64,000 nucleotides of DNA from Candidatus Avimuribaculum pullicola (GTDB taxonomy: Bacteria; Bacteroidota; Bacteroidia; Bacteroidales; Muribaculaceae). A program made the position numbers and the translations under genes. Positions 17,398 to 26,826 of the stretch are shown piece after piece (the stretch's first letter is position 1; each line of letters begins with the position of its first letter). The notes beneath the pieces are model-generated. The model saw only the letters and a program-made list of their open reading frames with translations, was not told the DNA's origin and did no database searches. The stretch spans positions 62,001 to 126,000 of the forward strand of contig DVKC01000006.1 of assembly GCA_018716295.1 (NCBI GenBank). Direction: 5' to 3'.

Positions 17398-18759
17398 ATG
17401 AAAAATTTAGTATTATTATGCCTTCTCGCCATCATGGCGCTCACGGCCAACGCCGAAACCAAGTATGACTTTGACATAAGCTATTTTGATGTAGCACCAT
17501 TATATTCACGGCAATCCGAAGCCGACCAGTACAAAATAGGCAAAATTTATACATCAGAAGTATGGATAGATGCCGACTCTCTATCGTATGACATCAGATA
17601 TTGCAAATATGAATTATGCAACGATGAAAAGTGGACTAAAGTCTTAATCACATATGACGACGACTTAGAAGATAAAGAAGTAAAATTGTCTGTTTATGTA
17701 CCCACCACATACGTCCGTTACGAAATACCCATAACGCGAAGTTCTGATGGATTGTCAGCATACGAGCTACTCGAAGATAAAGAGTTGGACGATTATTATG
17801 GCAACGATATAGTGATACCCAAAAATGAAGTTGTAATTGTCGAAAGAATATATCATGACAAAGCATTATGCAAGTACCAGAATAATTACTATGGATTTAT
17901 AACGCCAAACAACATTGTCCCCACCGACAAGGAATATGAAGTACCTTTCTACTATTCAAGCTGGTGGAACCACCTTTGGCATCATGACAATGTATATTGG
18001 CTTATTGTAATCGGACTTATTGCATTGGCGATACTTTGTGACTATTATTACAAGCGCAAAATCTTCAAAGAGGGCAAATGGTATAAATTTCTGGATATTC
18101 TGGCTGGGTTGCTTTTTGCTGCCGCAGTAGTTGTCACGGTATATCCCGCCTATTATTCATCAACAGGTCACATGATTTTTAAGGATATCGCAGATTTTAT
18201 ATTTTTGTTTCCTAAAATTGAGTCGGGTTTCTGGTTTAATGTTGCGCTATGTGCCCAAACATTATTGATTTGCTTGGTTTGGTACTTGATTTCACGTTTC
18301 TTGATTTTTTTCGGTTCAACTGCCATTATACAAACCACCTTAACATTGTTCTATTTATGCACTATGCTACCCCTAATTGCCGAAAGTTTTAGGACCGACC
18401 TGTGGGCGTTCCTTGGCATACCGATGATTGGCTTAACTGCATTGGGCGGCATGGGGTTTGTTATAGGTCTTATAGGCCACGAACGTTGCCCAAAGTGCCA
18501 TAAAATAGGCATGATTGAAGAAGAAGGGGTTGATTACAACGGCACAACAGTGGAAGAGAGTACCGAACATGAAACGGTACGTCCCGACAGAGATACTACC
18601 GACACATACACCTACGACCGATACGACACCGTGGAGCACTACACCCACCACCGACATTGCCGCAAATGCGACCATCGCTGGGACGAAGATTCTTCAAATA
18701 TTATTAACACCAATAGATTCCTGAGAAGGTGGAAGAGAGAACAATGGCGTTATGAATAG
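17398..18759 (+). CDS. Array paralog 1: secreted-domain membrane protein with zinc-ribbon tail
   Basis: A 453-residue protein of no family I recognise. Signal peptide 1-19 (MKNLVLLCLLAIMALTANA) leads into a ~175-residue extracytoplasmic part that looks like two SH3-like beta modules: PLYSRQSEADQYKIG near 35 and SSDGLSAYELLEDKEL near 115. Five membrane segments follow at about 198-215, 230-250, 278-302, 305-327 and 334-358. The tail has Cys364/Cys367 (RCPKCHKIG) and Cys421/Cys424 (HCRKCDHRW), a split zinc ribbon. The positive-inside rule (KRKIFKEGKWYK after the first segment) puts the tail in the cytoplasm. It is more AT-rich than the other copies. Its stop overlaps the next gene by 8 nt. Confidence 0.8.
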   Translation: MKNLVLLCLLAIMALTANAETKYDFDISYFDVAPLYSRQSEADQYKIGKIYTSEVWIDADSLSYDIRYCKYELCNDEKWTKVLITYDDDLEDKEVKLSVYVPTTYVRYEIPITRSSDGLSAYELLEDKELDDYYGNDIVIPKNEVVIVERIYHDKALCKYQNNYYGFITPNNIVPTDKEYEVPFYYSSWWNHLWHHDNVYWLIVIGLIALAILCDYYYKRKIFKEGKWYKFLDILAGLLFAAAVVVTVYPAYYSSTGHMIFKDIADFIFLFPKIESGFWFNVALCAQTLLICLVWYLISRFLIFFGSTAIIQTTLTLFYLCTMLPLIAESFRTDLWAFLGIPMIGLTALGGMGFVIGLIGHERCPKCHKIGMIEEEGVDYNGTTVEESTEHETVRPDRDTTDTYTYDRYDTVEHYTHHRHCRKCDHRWDEDSSNIINTNRFLRRWKREQWRYE

Positions 18760-20161
18760 ATTTCTGTTATTTATATGTTTCGCTGTGGCAGCAATCGTCG
18801 CCATGGCTCGCCCGCACTTCACCCCAGCCGAAACTGTGCCGCTATATTCGAGCACCAAGGAAGCTGCGCGGTATGAAGTGGGCGTATGTTACAATTTTGC
18901 CGATGAGGCCGATTTTGAGGTAGCAATAGGCAATAATGAATTTACCCTGCCTAAAGACTCGCTGCTGTACGAGTTTTGCAACGACAAGAAATGGGTGATA
19001 CTCACATTCGGCCATGATGGGAAAACTGCCTACGCCCCAGCCAAATATTTCAAAGTGGAATGTTACGAGCCGCCTGTATGCCGCCAATCCGACGGGCTGG
19101 CGGTATATGAAGTGACCGAGGAAGGGACTTTCCTGTTCGACAGTGGCGTTCGTGGCACAGCCAGCGTTGGCGACGTGATGCTGGTCGAGCGGCTGAACGA
19201 CGATGGCACCGTGCGTGCCAGATACAGGGAGGAATGGGGACTGCTTGAAAGCGGGACAGTCGCACCATCGCAAAAGGAATATGTGTTGCCCGAATTCCGT
19301 GGTTTCACGTGGAACGATTTCAAGAACATGGTGCCATACTTCCTGTTTATCGCTGTCCCGCTATTTGTGTTGATATTCATCGTCGATCGACGTTACAAGA
19401 AGCAAGTGTTTGAGCGAGGCGACAAATCCGTGACACTCGACGTGATTAGCGGGCTGCTGTTTCTCGTAGCAATCGTGGCATACGTCGTCACGTATTATTT
19501 TGTCACGGGGCGAGTGGTGTTCAGCGACCTATTCATGTTTTCGGTCAACAGCCAGAATGCGGGGCTGATCATAGTGTTTATTTATGCACTTGTCCTTTTC
19601 GTAATAACCTTTGTGTGGTCTATTCTATTGGGGCGAGTGTTCCGCTTTGGCAACGATATTGTAATGTACTGTATCACAGCACTGGTGGTAACAACCATGG
19701 CAGTTTACATGGTCATAGATTGTTTTATATATTCCATATTCTGGGGAATTGTGTCAATCTTCGTTGTCGGGGCAAGCGGCTACTTTAGCTTTATGACATA
19801 TTGTGGCTTTATCGCTGGCCGGTGCCCTGTGTGCCATTCAATAGGCAATGATATATGCATGGAGCGTGACGAAGACCTTGGCGACACTGTGGAGCACAGC
19901 GTCGAATCCAACACATGGACACAAGGAGGAGGCGGAGATTCGGGCGAAAATTGGAGCGAAACGGTAAGCCATGACATCACCGAAGATTACGACGTGGTTA
20001 CCACCACGAGCCATCACCGCCACTATTACCACTGCCTGAAGTGCCATGAACGATGGAGCAAAGAAACCTCGAATATAACCGATGTAAAGAAATCGATCAA
20101 GTCGAGAAGAATCAACACAACCACGAAACGCACTGAATGGGAAAAACGAAAAAAATGGTAA
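18752..20161 (+). CDS. Array paralog 2: secreted-domain membrane protein with zinc-ribbon tail
   Basis: A 469-residue paralog of the preceding gene, starting inside its last codons. Signal peptide 1-19, then PLYSSTKEAARYEVG (about 30-44), FCNDKKWVILTF and a second module QSDGLAVYEVTEEGTF. Membrane segments lie at about 193-211, 230-250, 271-294, 302-324 and 329-354. The tail has Cys358/Cys361 (GRCPVCHSIG) and Cys428/Cys431 (YHCLKCHERW). Between the pairs is an acidic, Gly/Ser-rich insert that differs from paralog 1, so the knuckles are conserved while the linker is free to vary. The C-terminus is strongly basic. Function is unknown; coupling to its neighbours suggests assembly of the products in one complex (inference). 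Confidence 0.8.
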   Translation: MNRFLLFICFAVAAIVAMARPHFTPAETVPLYSSTKEAARYEVGVCYNFADEADFEVAIGNNEFTLPKDSLLYEFCNDKKWVILTFGHDGKTAYAPAKYFKVECYEPPVCRQSDGLAVYEVTEEGTFLFDSGVRGTASVGDVMLVERLNDDGTVRARYREEWGLLESGTVAPSQKEYVLPEFRGFTWNDFKNMVPYFLFIAVPLFVLIFIVDRRYKKQVFERGDKSVTLDVISGLLFLVAIVAYVVTYYFVTGRVVFSDLFMFSVNSQNAGLIIVFIYALVLFVITFVWSILLGRVFRFGNDIVMYCITALVVTTMAVYMVIDCFIYSIFWGIVSIFVVGASGYFSFMTYCGFIAGRCPVCHSIGNDICMERDEDLGDTVEHSVESNTWTQGGGGDSGENWSETVSHDITEDYDVVTTTSHHRHYYHCLKCHERWSKETSNITDVKKSIKSRRINTTTKRTEWEKRKKW

Positions 20162-21567
20162 ATATGAAAACAGCTAAACATATCTTACTCGCAGTGTGCC
20201 TTGCTGCTGTGGCTTTCATTGCCGATGCCAGGCCACATTTCAATCCAGCCGACACAGTGCCGCTATACTCGCGGCAGAACAAGTCGGCAAGTTACAACAT
20301 CGGCACAGCCATACGCACCGCGCAAGGCTTCGATGTGACGTTACGCCGCAATGCGTATGCCGTGGCAGCCGACGGCATCGAATATGAATTGAGCGATGAC
20401 TATGAGTGGGTACAACTCTCGTTCAAGACCGACCAAGGCACTAAAACAGCCTACTCGCCAGTGAAGTACCTCAATGTGGAATATTACGAGCTGCCTCCGC
20501 GTCGCGACGATGACGGCACTGCAAGGTATGAAGTGATACCATGGTTTGATGCCGAAATATATTACGACTCCGTTTCAAGTAGCGGCCTCATCAAGTGGAG
20601 CGTGGTGAAAGTGCAACGCATTTACGACGACGGCTGGGCCCTATGCGAGTACGACGGCAAGATAGGGCAAGTGAAGATGGAATACCTCAAGCCCACAGAG
20701 CGCAGCTACTTCAAGTCGCTTGCCGCATATCCCACGTGGGACGTATTCCTCGACAAGTTGCTGCTTTTCGTGCTGCTTGTCCTCCCATTTGCCGCTGGCG
20801 CAATCATTTGCGGCCGCAGATACCGATCTAAGGTAATAGCCACTGGCATCAAAGACAAGCGGCTCGACACCATTGCCGGTGTGCTGCTTTCGCTGGTAGT
20901 CCCGATGTTCCTTGCCACATACGCCTTGGCAACACACCGCCCGTTCACCTACGATGTGCTTCGGTTGCCCGAATTGGCGCATTACGGCCTATTGGTATTC
21001 ATAGCCACGCTCGTGTACATACCATTACTGTTCTACTTGTGGGCTTTGTTGCTCGTTTACGTGGTGCAAGTGTGTCCTCGGTGGTCGTGGAAAGTCGCGA
21101 CTTGGGTATTCTTCGGCTTCCTCACGTTAGAGGCAATAGCAGCTACCTTAGACCATTCTTTCATTTGGGGATTGATAGGGATTGTGTTGTTGCCATGTTC
21201 GGCAATATTAGGCAGCATATTTATGAATTACTATATCTCTAACAAACGTTGCAGCAACTGCCATTCGGTGGGGAGCGACTTGGTACTTGAGAAAATCGAA
21301 TCGACAAATACCACAATCGACAAGTCGGAAGACCACGAAAGCGAAACAATAACAGAAATCGTACATGCCAACGGCCACAAAATTCCTATAACACATGACA
21401 TCGATAAGAAATATGATGTGTTCAAAGCCAACCGCAACGATGTATATTACATGAAATGCAGCAAGTGTGGCCATCGATGGACATACGAGGAGAAAAAGAC
21501 TCTCAGCACAAAAAAGAAACTAAGCTCCATCACCGACAACAGGACTGGAGAACACGTAGAATTTTAA
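20155..21567 (+). CDS. Array paralog 3: secreted-domain membrane protein with zinc-ribbon tail
   Basis: About 470 residues. I place the start at 20155 (MVNMKTAKHILLAVC) because it overlaps the previous stop and leads directly into a signal peptide; 20164 is also possible, and an earlier in-frame ATG at 20137 gives only a basic extension. The shared pattern follows: PLYSRQNKSASYNIG, YELSDDYEWVQLSF, a second SH3-like module with VQRIYDDGWALCEYDGK, five membrane segments, then RCSNCHSVGSD and MKCSKCGHRW as the zinc-binding pairs. Compared with paralog 1 it is GC-richer and closer to paralog 2 in the 'ARPHF.PA.TVPLYS' junction after the signal peptide, which suggests a later duplication (inference). 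Confidence 0.8.
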   Translation: MVNMKTAKHILLAVCLAAVAFIADARPHFNPADTVPLYSRQNKSASYNIGTAIRTAQGFDVTLRRNAYAVAADGIEYELSDDYEWVQLSFKTDQGTKTAYSPVKYLNVEYYELPPRRDDDGTARYEVIPWFDAEIYYDSVSSSGLIKWSVVKVQRIYDDGWALCEYDGKIGQVKMEYLKPTERSYFKSLAAYPTWDVFLDKLLLFVLLVLPFAAGAIICGRRYRSKVIATGIKDKRLDTIAGVLLSLVVPMFLATYALATHRPFTYDVLRLPELAHYGLLVFIATLVYIPLLFYLWALLLVYVVQVCPRWSWKVATWVFFGFLTLEAIAATLDHSFIWGLIGIVLLPCSAILGSIFMNYYISNKRCSNCHSVGSDLVLEKIESTNTTIDKSEDHESETITEIVHANGHKIPITHDIDKKYDVFKANRNDVYYMKCSKCGHRWTYEEKKTLSTKKKLSSITDNRTGEHVEF

Positions 21568-21583
21568 AACACACTTACCTGAT

Positions 21584-22936
21584 ATGAAAAAGCTATTTTT
21601 ATTATTTTGCCTTGCCATGGTGGCTTGCATGACCATGGCTGAGCCTCATTACTGGTTCGACCACAATTTCCCTCTATATTCGCGCCAAAACGATGCCGAA
21701 GACTACCGGATAGGTGGAACCCGTTATACCGAACTCGACACTGTGTGGGGTTACAAAATGCGAATCCATGACAAGATATATAGTGTACCCGAAAGTGCCA
21801 TAGAATGCGAAGTGAGCAAAGACGAAAAATGGGTAAAACTCAAGTTTAAGGCTGGTGGCCGCACAAGGACAGCCTACACACCAATAAAATATGTGAAAGT
21901 GGAATATTACGAGCGACCCAAACACCGCAACTCCGACGGATTGGCGACATACGAGCTGGCTGCCGACACCGAATTCAAGCAAGACTACACGAACTATAAA
22001 ACCACACTTCCCGCAGGCGAAGTGGTAATCGTGATGCGGTTCAACGACAATGGCAGCGTGGTGTGCGAGTATGCTGGCCATGAATGGTTTTCAGATAACG
22101 GCGACCACCTTGTGCCCACCGACAAGCCATATAAATACACCTATCCCCTGCTTTCGTCGCCCACGGTTGGCGGCTTCCTTGGTAAATTCCTGGCATTCGC
22201 GGCCTGGTTGCTACCGACGATAGTGGTGGCAATTATCTTGTCGCGCATATATGTGAAACGTTACCGCGAGAAAGGCGAAATAAAAAGAGCTCTCGATTAT
22301 GCAGCAGCTATCTTGCTCATAGCCACAACGGTGCTACTCTACTTTGCCTACGAGGCTATTATCCATCGCTCGATTTTCGAAGATATGTTTGCATTCTCAA
22401 TGCACAACACAGATTGGTGGTTGATTGCGATATACTGTTGCTTGGTGGTTATTGCATTCAACATCATCATGGCGACTATAATACGCTTCTCCATGATAGC
22501 ACCGAGGATAATGACCATTTGGTATGGCATTATGACACTTGTGGTAACATGGAATGCACTCTCGGTGTGCTTTATATTCCCATGGTATTGGATTATAATA
22601 AGCGCATTAGCGATATTTTATGCCATGGTGTACAGTTATTTCATTGGCGCTAAGCTTATCGCATTGCCCGACAGGCGATGCAACGTGTGCAACGCCAGTG
22701 ACTGGCACATCGTCGAACAAGATTTCGATGGTAACCTATACAAGAAAGATCGGCATGGCAAACCAATATCAATAGAATATATAGAACATGAAGATATCAA
22801 ACCCAACAAGCAATATACCTGCAAGCGTTGCGGACATGAATGGATAGTATTTATGAATACAGGTTACAGCAAAGTGAAATACACATTGGGAAACAAATTC
22901 ACCGACTGCTCCACAATCCAACTCATGCACGAATAG
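21584..22936 (+). CDS. Array paralog 4: secreted-domain membrane protein with zinc-ribbon tail
   Basis: 450 residues, beginning 16 nt after paralog 3. Signal peptide MKKLFLLFCLAMVACMTMA, then PLYSRQNDAEDYRIG, CEVSKDEKWVKLKF, a second module SDGLATYELAADTEF with VIVMRFNDNGSVVCEY, five membrane segments, and a tail with RCNVCNASDW and YTCKRCGHEW. The linker between the Cys pairs is shorter than in paralog 2. A hairpin downstream closes the unit, so all four genes probably form one transcript. The ordered design, extracytoplasmic SH3-like pair to membrane bundle to cytoplasmic zinc ribbon, is compatible with envelope sensing, but no partner or enzyme domain is seen. Confidence 0.8.
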   Translation: MKKLFLLFCLAMVACMTMAEPHYWFDHNFPLYSRQNDAEDYRIGGTRYTELDTVWGYKMRIHDKIYSVPESAIECEVSKDEKWVKLKFKAGGRTRTAYTPIKYVKVEYYERPKHRNSDGLATYELAADTEFKQDYTNYKTTLPAGEVVIVMRFNDNGSVVCEYAGHEWFSDNGDHLVPTDKPYKYTYPLLSSPTVGGFLGKFLAFAAWLLPTIVVAIILSRIYVKRYREKGEIKRALDYAAAILLIATTVLLYFAYEAIIHRSIFEDMFAFSMHNTDWWLIAIYCCLVVIAFNIIMATIIRFSMIAPRIMTIWYGIMTLVVTWNALSVCFIFPWYWIIISALAIFYAMVYSYFIGAKLIALPDRRCNVCNASDWHIVEQDFDGNLYKKDRHGKPISIEYIEHEDIKPNKQYTCKRCGHEWIVFMNTGYSKVKYTLGNKFTDCSTIQLMHE

Positions 22937-23244
22937 CCCCAAAAGCGCAAATATATGAAAAGCACGAGGGCGACCCATAGTCGGGTCGTCCTCGCTTGAT
23001 TGGATAGTAGATACACGGTAATGCCCATCAACAATAATATATATGTCATGCGAAATGCGCTTATACGCTGTGCTTCATACATTATCTCTGCCTACACGCG
23101 AGTCTCCATCATTGCCCCCTTACCAAAAGTAAACGCCGAGCTAAGGTCCAGCCATGTAGCCCATCCTGAATAATTCCCATTTGCCACAAAATTGCGACAA
23201 ATATAGAATACTAATGTACCTCCGCTATCCAACTTTATCTTGTC
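22937..23244. other. Intergenic region after the paralog array
   Basis: 308 nt with no supported gene. A stem at 22963-22996 (GCACGAGGGCGACCC with GGGTCGTCCTCGC, one mismatch) is a likely terminator of the four-gene unit, followed by only a weak T-rich stretch. Nothing else was recognised before the convergent DIP1984 gene. Confidence 0.5.
22963..22999 (+). terminator. Probable terminator of the paralog array
   Basis: An imperfect 13-bp GC-rich stem with a ~6-nt loop, 26 nt after the last array gene. The T tract is poor (TTGATT), so efficiency is uncertain. Confidence 0.55.
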
Positions 23245-23694
23245 TTACAACAAATCGACAGTCCAGTTGATGCCCTGAATCTCCATGTCGAGCTTGCGGC
23301 GGCGATTGGCACATTCGTCGGTTTCCTGTTGCATCTTTGCAACATCTATCATGCGCAAATACCTGAATTCATTGCGTCCGTAACGCTCTATATCCGAAGC
23401 ATATTTCAATACTTCGCGCATCACAGCCACGCGCAATGTCAAAGTGTCGCGCTGCGCAATCATCTTGGTTATCGACACACCATTGCGCTCGGTAACGAGA
23501 TTGGTATAATTGATGCGGTACACGAGTTCTTCAAGTTGCTCAAAACAACGATCAAGCTCCTTTCTCAATTCAACTGGGTCTTCGATGGGATCATTGCCTT
23601 CTTGTACTTTTACACAAGAACATAACCGTCTTTTCAATTGTCCTATTTTCCTCTGTAAATCAGCCCGCAAGCTGAGTGCTTCTGACAGTTTCAT
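23245..23694 (-). CDS. DIP1984 family protein
   Basis: A 149-residue helical protein from MKLSEALSLRADLQRKIGQLK; the longer frame upstream has no family resemblance and crosses a terminator. KVQEGNDPIEDPVELRKELD (about 29-48), then LVYRINYTNLVTERNGVSIT and RDTLTLRVAVMREVLKYAS, match the DIP1984 family, once called septicolysin-like. These are predicted coiled-coil proteins of unknown function found widely in bacteria. No operon partner: the amylase gene upstream on the same strand is separated by a strong terminator. Confidence 0.85.
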   Translation of the reverse strand: MKLSEALSLRADLQRKIGQLKRRLCSCVKVQEGNDPIEDPVELRKELDRCFEQLEELVYRINYTNLVTERNGVSITKMIAQRDTLTLRVAVMREVLKYASDIERYGRNEFRYLRMIDVAKMQQETDECANRRRKLDMEIQGINWTVDLL

Positions 23695-23765
23695 AGTGTT
23701 TCTTATTGGTTTACGATGCAAAATTACCCGCACTCTATGCCACAACGCTGCACAAGCTACAAAAT

Positions 23766-23807
23766 TTAAAAAAAAGGACGGCAGGAGAGGTTCTCCCACC
23801 GTCCTTT
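23766..23807 (-). terminator. Rho-independent terminator of the amylase gene
   Basis: On the minus strand, AAAGGACGG pairs with CCGTCCTTT around a GA-rich loop that is itself partly paired, followed by a run of eight Ts. It lies 20 nt after the amylase stop. Confidence 0.9.
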
Positions 23808-23827
23808 CATAGAATGTTATAAATATT

Positions 23828-26638
23828 TTATCGTTTCATCAATTTCTGTGCTTGCACACCTTGCGGCGTGAAAATGCGCACGATATAGTTGCCAGCGGCA
23901 AGCGAGGAAACATCCATCGAATTGGCACCATTGCTGGTAGCTACTAACTGCCCCGAAAGGCTATATACCTCGATGCTCTCGACATCGTTGCTGTTCACAT
24001 AGATATAGTCGGCAGCCGGGTTGGGGAAGATGGTAATATTGTTGTAATCGCCACCAATCTCTACATCATCAACACCATTGTAGGCATCTTCGTTGCCGAT
24101 GACAACAAAACAGTGTTGAGGCAAAGTGATGGTACCAGCCTTAGCGTCGAACGATATTGTCGATACGCCATGCGTCTGTGCTACAATATAATAGTTGCCA
24201 TCAGGATTGTCAAACGTATAATTGAACGTCTTCGTACCAGTGGTGCTGGTGTTGTAGGCCACTACAAGCTCCTTGGTGTGGTCGGCATTGCGCATGGTGA
24301 TGAATCGTCCGGTTTCCCAGTCGTTCACCCCTACATTCCAATAGAACTCGGCATCGCTGCTGAAGAGGTCGGGATTATAACGGCGTATTTGCAGCAACTT
24401 GACGTATGTGTCGTAAAGACCTTTGCGCTGTGCGTTGTCATAGTATTCCCAGTGCGGTTCCTTCGGGTCGGTGTCGCCGTTGCCGCCACTGATGTCATAG
24501 CCCAATTCACCGAATTGCCATATCATCTTTGCTCCTGGAACAAGCAGGGCGAATGCTGCATTAGAACCAAGGCGACGCATACGGAATGCGAGTGTTGACG
24601 ACAACATGCCATTGCCATACATCAACTGGCTTGCACCCATACGCTCCTCGTCGTGGCTTTCCATGTAGCCCACTGTCGAGCCAAACGGGCGGTTTTCGTC
24701 GCCAGTCCACATACCGCGGAAGCTACTGTTTTCCTGCCAGCCCATTGCAGCCTGGCGATAGGCGCTGTTGAGGTTCTTCCACGACATGCCACCATAATTT
24801 GCTATGGCATTTTCTTCGGAAGTAGCCACAAAATATTCAAATATTGCGTATGCATCGGGGTTCACTTCCCACATTGCATCCATGAAACCCTGCATATTGG
24901 CAATGCGCGAAGCATTGTGTGCACTTGCATCATAATCGTTGGCATAACTGTCGGAATCGCCAAGTCCCTTGGCGAGGTCGAAGCGGTAACCATCGACATG
25001 GTACTCTTCGAGCCAGTATTGCAGCACGTCGCACAAGTAGCCGCGCACATGCTCGCTTTCTATCTTCCAGTCGTTACCTACACTCCAGTTATGTGGTGCT
25101 ACATCATTGTAGAATGGGCTGTCAGCAGTAGGGCGGTTATTGGTAGCGTCCCAATACATCTTGCACCATGGGTGTTGCCCCCAAGTGTGGTTGAACACGA
25201 TGTCGAGGATTACGGCAATACCACGCTTGTGGCACTCGTCGATAAATGTCTTGTACATGGTGCTTGTGCCATAATACTTGTCGGGAGCAAAGTAAAAGTT
25301 AGGGTTGTAGCCCCACGAATTATTTCCGTCAAATTCCATGATAGGCATCAACTCAATGGCGTTAATGCCGAGTGCTTGCAGGTAGTCAAGATGCGTCATT
25401 GCCGATTCGAGGCATTGCTCGTCGGTGAAGTCGCGCAGCAACATTTCATATATCACAAGGTCTTCCTTGGCAGGAGCCTCGAAGTCAGTCACTTCCCACT
25501 GGTAGCCGTCGCCATTGCCATGGAACACTGCTATGGCAAACTCGTTGACTTTGCCTGTCGGGAAAGGCTTCAAATCGGGATAACGTTCATAATCCTGGTT
25601 GATATATTTGTCATTCCATGGGTCAAGAATCAACTTGGCATACGGGTCGGCAACATAAATATTGTCATCTACAATGAAATAGTAGCCATATTGCTTGTCC
25701 ATATCGATAGTGCCAGCTGGAACAGTGAGCCAGAAGTAGCGATCGTTGGCTGCGCCCTGATAGTTCATCACATTCTCGGCAAGCATGCGGTAGTCGTCCC
25801 ATTCGCCCACGAGCATCACGTTACCCTTATTGGGGGCATAGAGGCAGAATGTAACGCTGCCATCGGCGTTGGCGTTAGCCCCTTCTTTCAATGTACCGCT
25901 ATATGCAACTTGCTGCGAGTTGCCACGGTGGCAGAGCGAAATAGTGTCGAGCTTGGTTTCACCACCAGCAACAGCCTTGGCAATCACGTCGTAACTACCC
26001 TTGGGGAATGTATAAGAGTGTGTGAGTGAGGTAGTGTTTGACTGCGAGGCGATAGCCGTAGAATTGGCATCGTCAAGGTGAAGCGATATGTTGGCTGCTT
26101 GTGTAGTGCTAACCGAGAACTTGACTGTGCAATTGGCGTCGGTCAAGACATTACTGCTGGCATCGCTTGTCAGGTTGATGGCAAGTCCATCGGCATACAC
26201 ATCGATAAATATGTCGCCTCCGCTTGCCGTTTTACCCTCGCGGCTACAATCGCCACTGCGGAATACAAAAGCCATTCGCTTAACGGTTTCACCAGCATTA
26301 AGCCCGTAATAAGTTTTCAAGTCGCCAATGTTGAGTTTCCAAAGGTCGGTGCCGGCATTTTCGAGTTTGTACTTAGCCGAATTGTCGCCCCATTTCGATG
26401 GAGCATGTTTCCAGTCACTGTCATTGGTGCTTTCGTTGGTAACTACACCTGTGTGTGCATAAACATCGCCAGTGTAGCCAGCAAGTCCTTTGTTACCTTC
26501 AGCAGCATTGAAGTACACTACAATACCTGTGCTGCTCTGTTGTACCACTGCAGGTTCAGTATAAACCACCTGCGACCAAGCCCACATGCTACACAATACC
26601 AGCAGGGCCGTCAGAATTGAAAAACGTGTTTTAATCAT
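23828..26638 (-). CDS. Secreted GH13 alpha-amylase with CBM48-like module and T9SS tail
   Basis: 936 residues. Signal peptide 1-22; an N-terminal starch-binding-like region (about 25-240); a CBM48/pullulanase-type module (about 245-340, FCLYAPNKGNVMLVGEW); a GH13 barrel (about 393-780); and a C-terminal sorting domain (about 865-936, ITIFPNPAADYIYV ... GNYIVRIFTPQG...KLMKR). Catalytic residues: Asp554 in YRFDLAKG (nucleophile), Glu601 in YAIFEYF (acid/base) and Asp663 in SHDEER. DIVFNHTWG is conserved region I. It should cleave alpha-1,4-glucan at the cell surface or outside. The tail is type A of the type IX secretion system. It stands alone with its own promoter and terminator, with no SusCD genes beside it. 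Confidence 0.92.
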   Translation of the reverse strand: MIKTRFSILTALLVLCSMWAWSQVVYTEPAVVQQSSTGIVVYFNAAEGNKGLAGYTGDVYAHTGVVTNESTNDSDWKHAPSKWGDNSAKYKLENAGTDLWKLNIGDLKTYYGLNAGETVKRMAFVFRSGDCSREGKTASGGDIFIDVYADGLAINLTSDASSNVLTDANCTVKFSVSTTQAANISLHLDDANSTAIASQSNTTSLTHSYTFPKGSYDVIAKAVAGGETKLDTISLCHRGNSQQVAYSGTLKEGANANADGSVTFCLYAPNKGNVMLVGEWDDYRMLAENVMNYQGAANDRYFWLTVPAGTIDMDKQYGYYFIVDDNIYVADPYAKLILDPWNDKYINQDYERYPDLKPFPTGKVNEFAIAVFHGNGDGYQWEVTDFEAPAKEDLVIYEMLLRDFTDEQCLESAMTHLDYLQALGINAIELMPIMEFDGNNSWGYNPNFYFAPDKYYGTSTMYKTFIDECHKRGIAVILDIVFNHTWGQHPWCKMYWDATNNRPTADSPFYNDVAPHNWSVGNDWKIESEHVRGYLCDVLQYWLEEYHVDGYRFDLAKGLGDSDSYANDYDASAHNASRIANMQGFMDAMWEVNPDAYAIFEYFVATSEENAIANYGGMSWKNLNSAYRQAAMGWQENSSFRGMWTGDENRPFGSTVGYMESHDEERMGASQLMYGNGMLSSTLAFRMRRLGSNAAFALLVPGAKMIWQFGELGYDISGGNGDTDPKEPHWEYYDNAQRKGLYDTYVKLLQIRRYNPDLFSSDAEFYWNVGVNDWETGRFITMRNADHTKELVVAYNTSTTGTKTFNYTFDNPDGNYYIVAQTHGVSTISFDAKAGTITLPQHCFVVIGNEDAYNGVDDVEIGGDYNNITIFPNPAADYIYVNSNDVESIEVYSLSGQLVATSNGANSMDVSSLAAGNYIVRIFTPQGVQAQKLMKR

Positions 26639-26740
26639 TGCATTGTAAAAGTTATATTAAACATCATAGGTCTATGTCATCCTTTATTTTACCTGCTGCC
26701 ACATGGTAGAGCAGTAGGCAATTCCGCTAACTAACGGCGG

Positions 26741-26771
26741 CAAAATTAGCATAAAAGATTTTAATAACAAA
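26741..26771 (-). promoter_or_regulatory. Promoter of the amylase gene
   Basis: On the minus strand TTTG (26768-26771), 19 nt, then TAATTTTG (26741-26748), an exact TTTG-N19-TAnnTTTG. It leaves a leader of roughly 95 nt. Confidence 0.75.
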
Positions 26772-26826
26772 ACAATCTCATGGAATATCTACCCCCACAT
26801 GCCCAAGCCTTATCAGTGACATTCTT

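Noticed and set aside
24653-26029. A 458-codon plus-strand frame opposite the amylase
   Set aside because: Shadow frame. The minus strand carries the full set of GH13 catalytic residues and a sorting domain.
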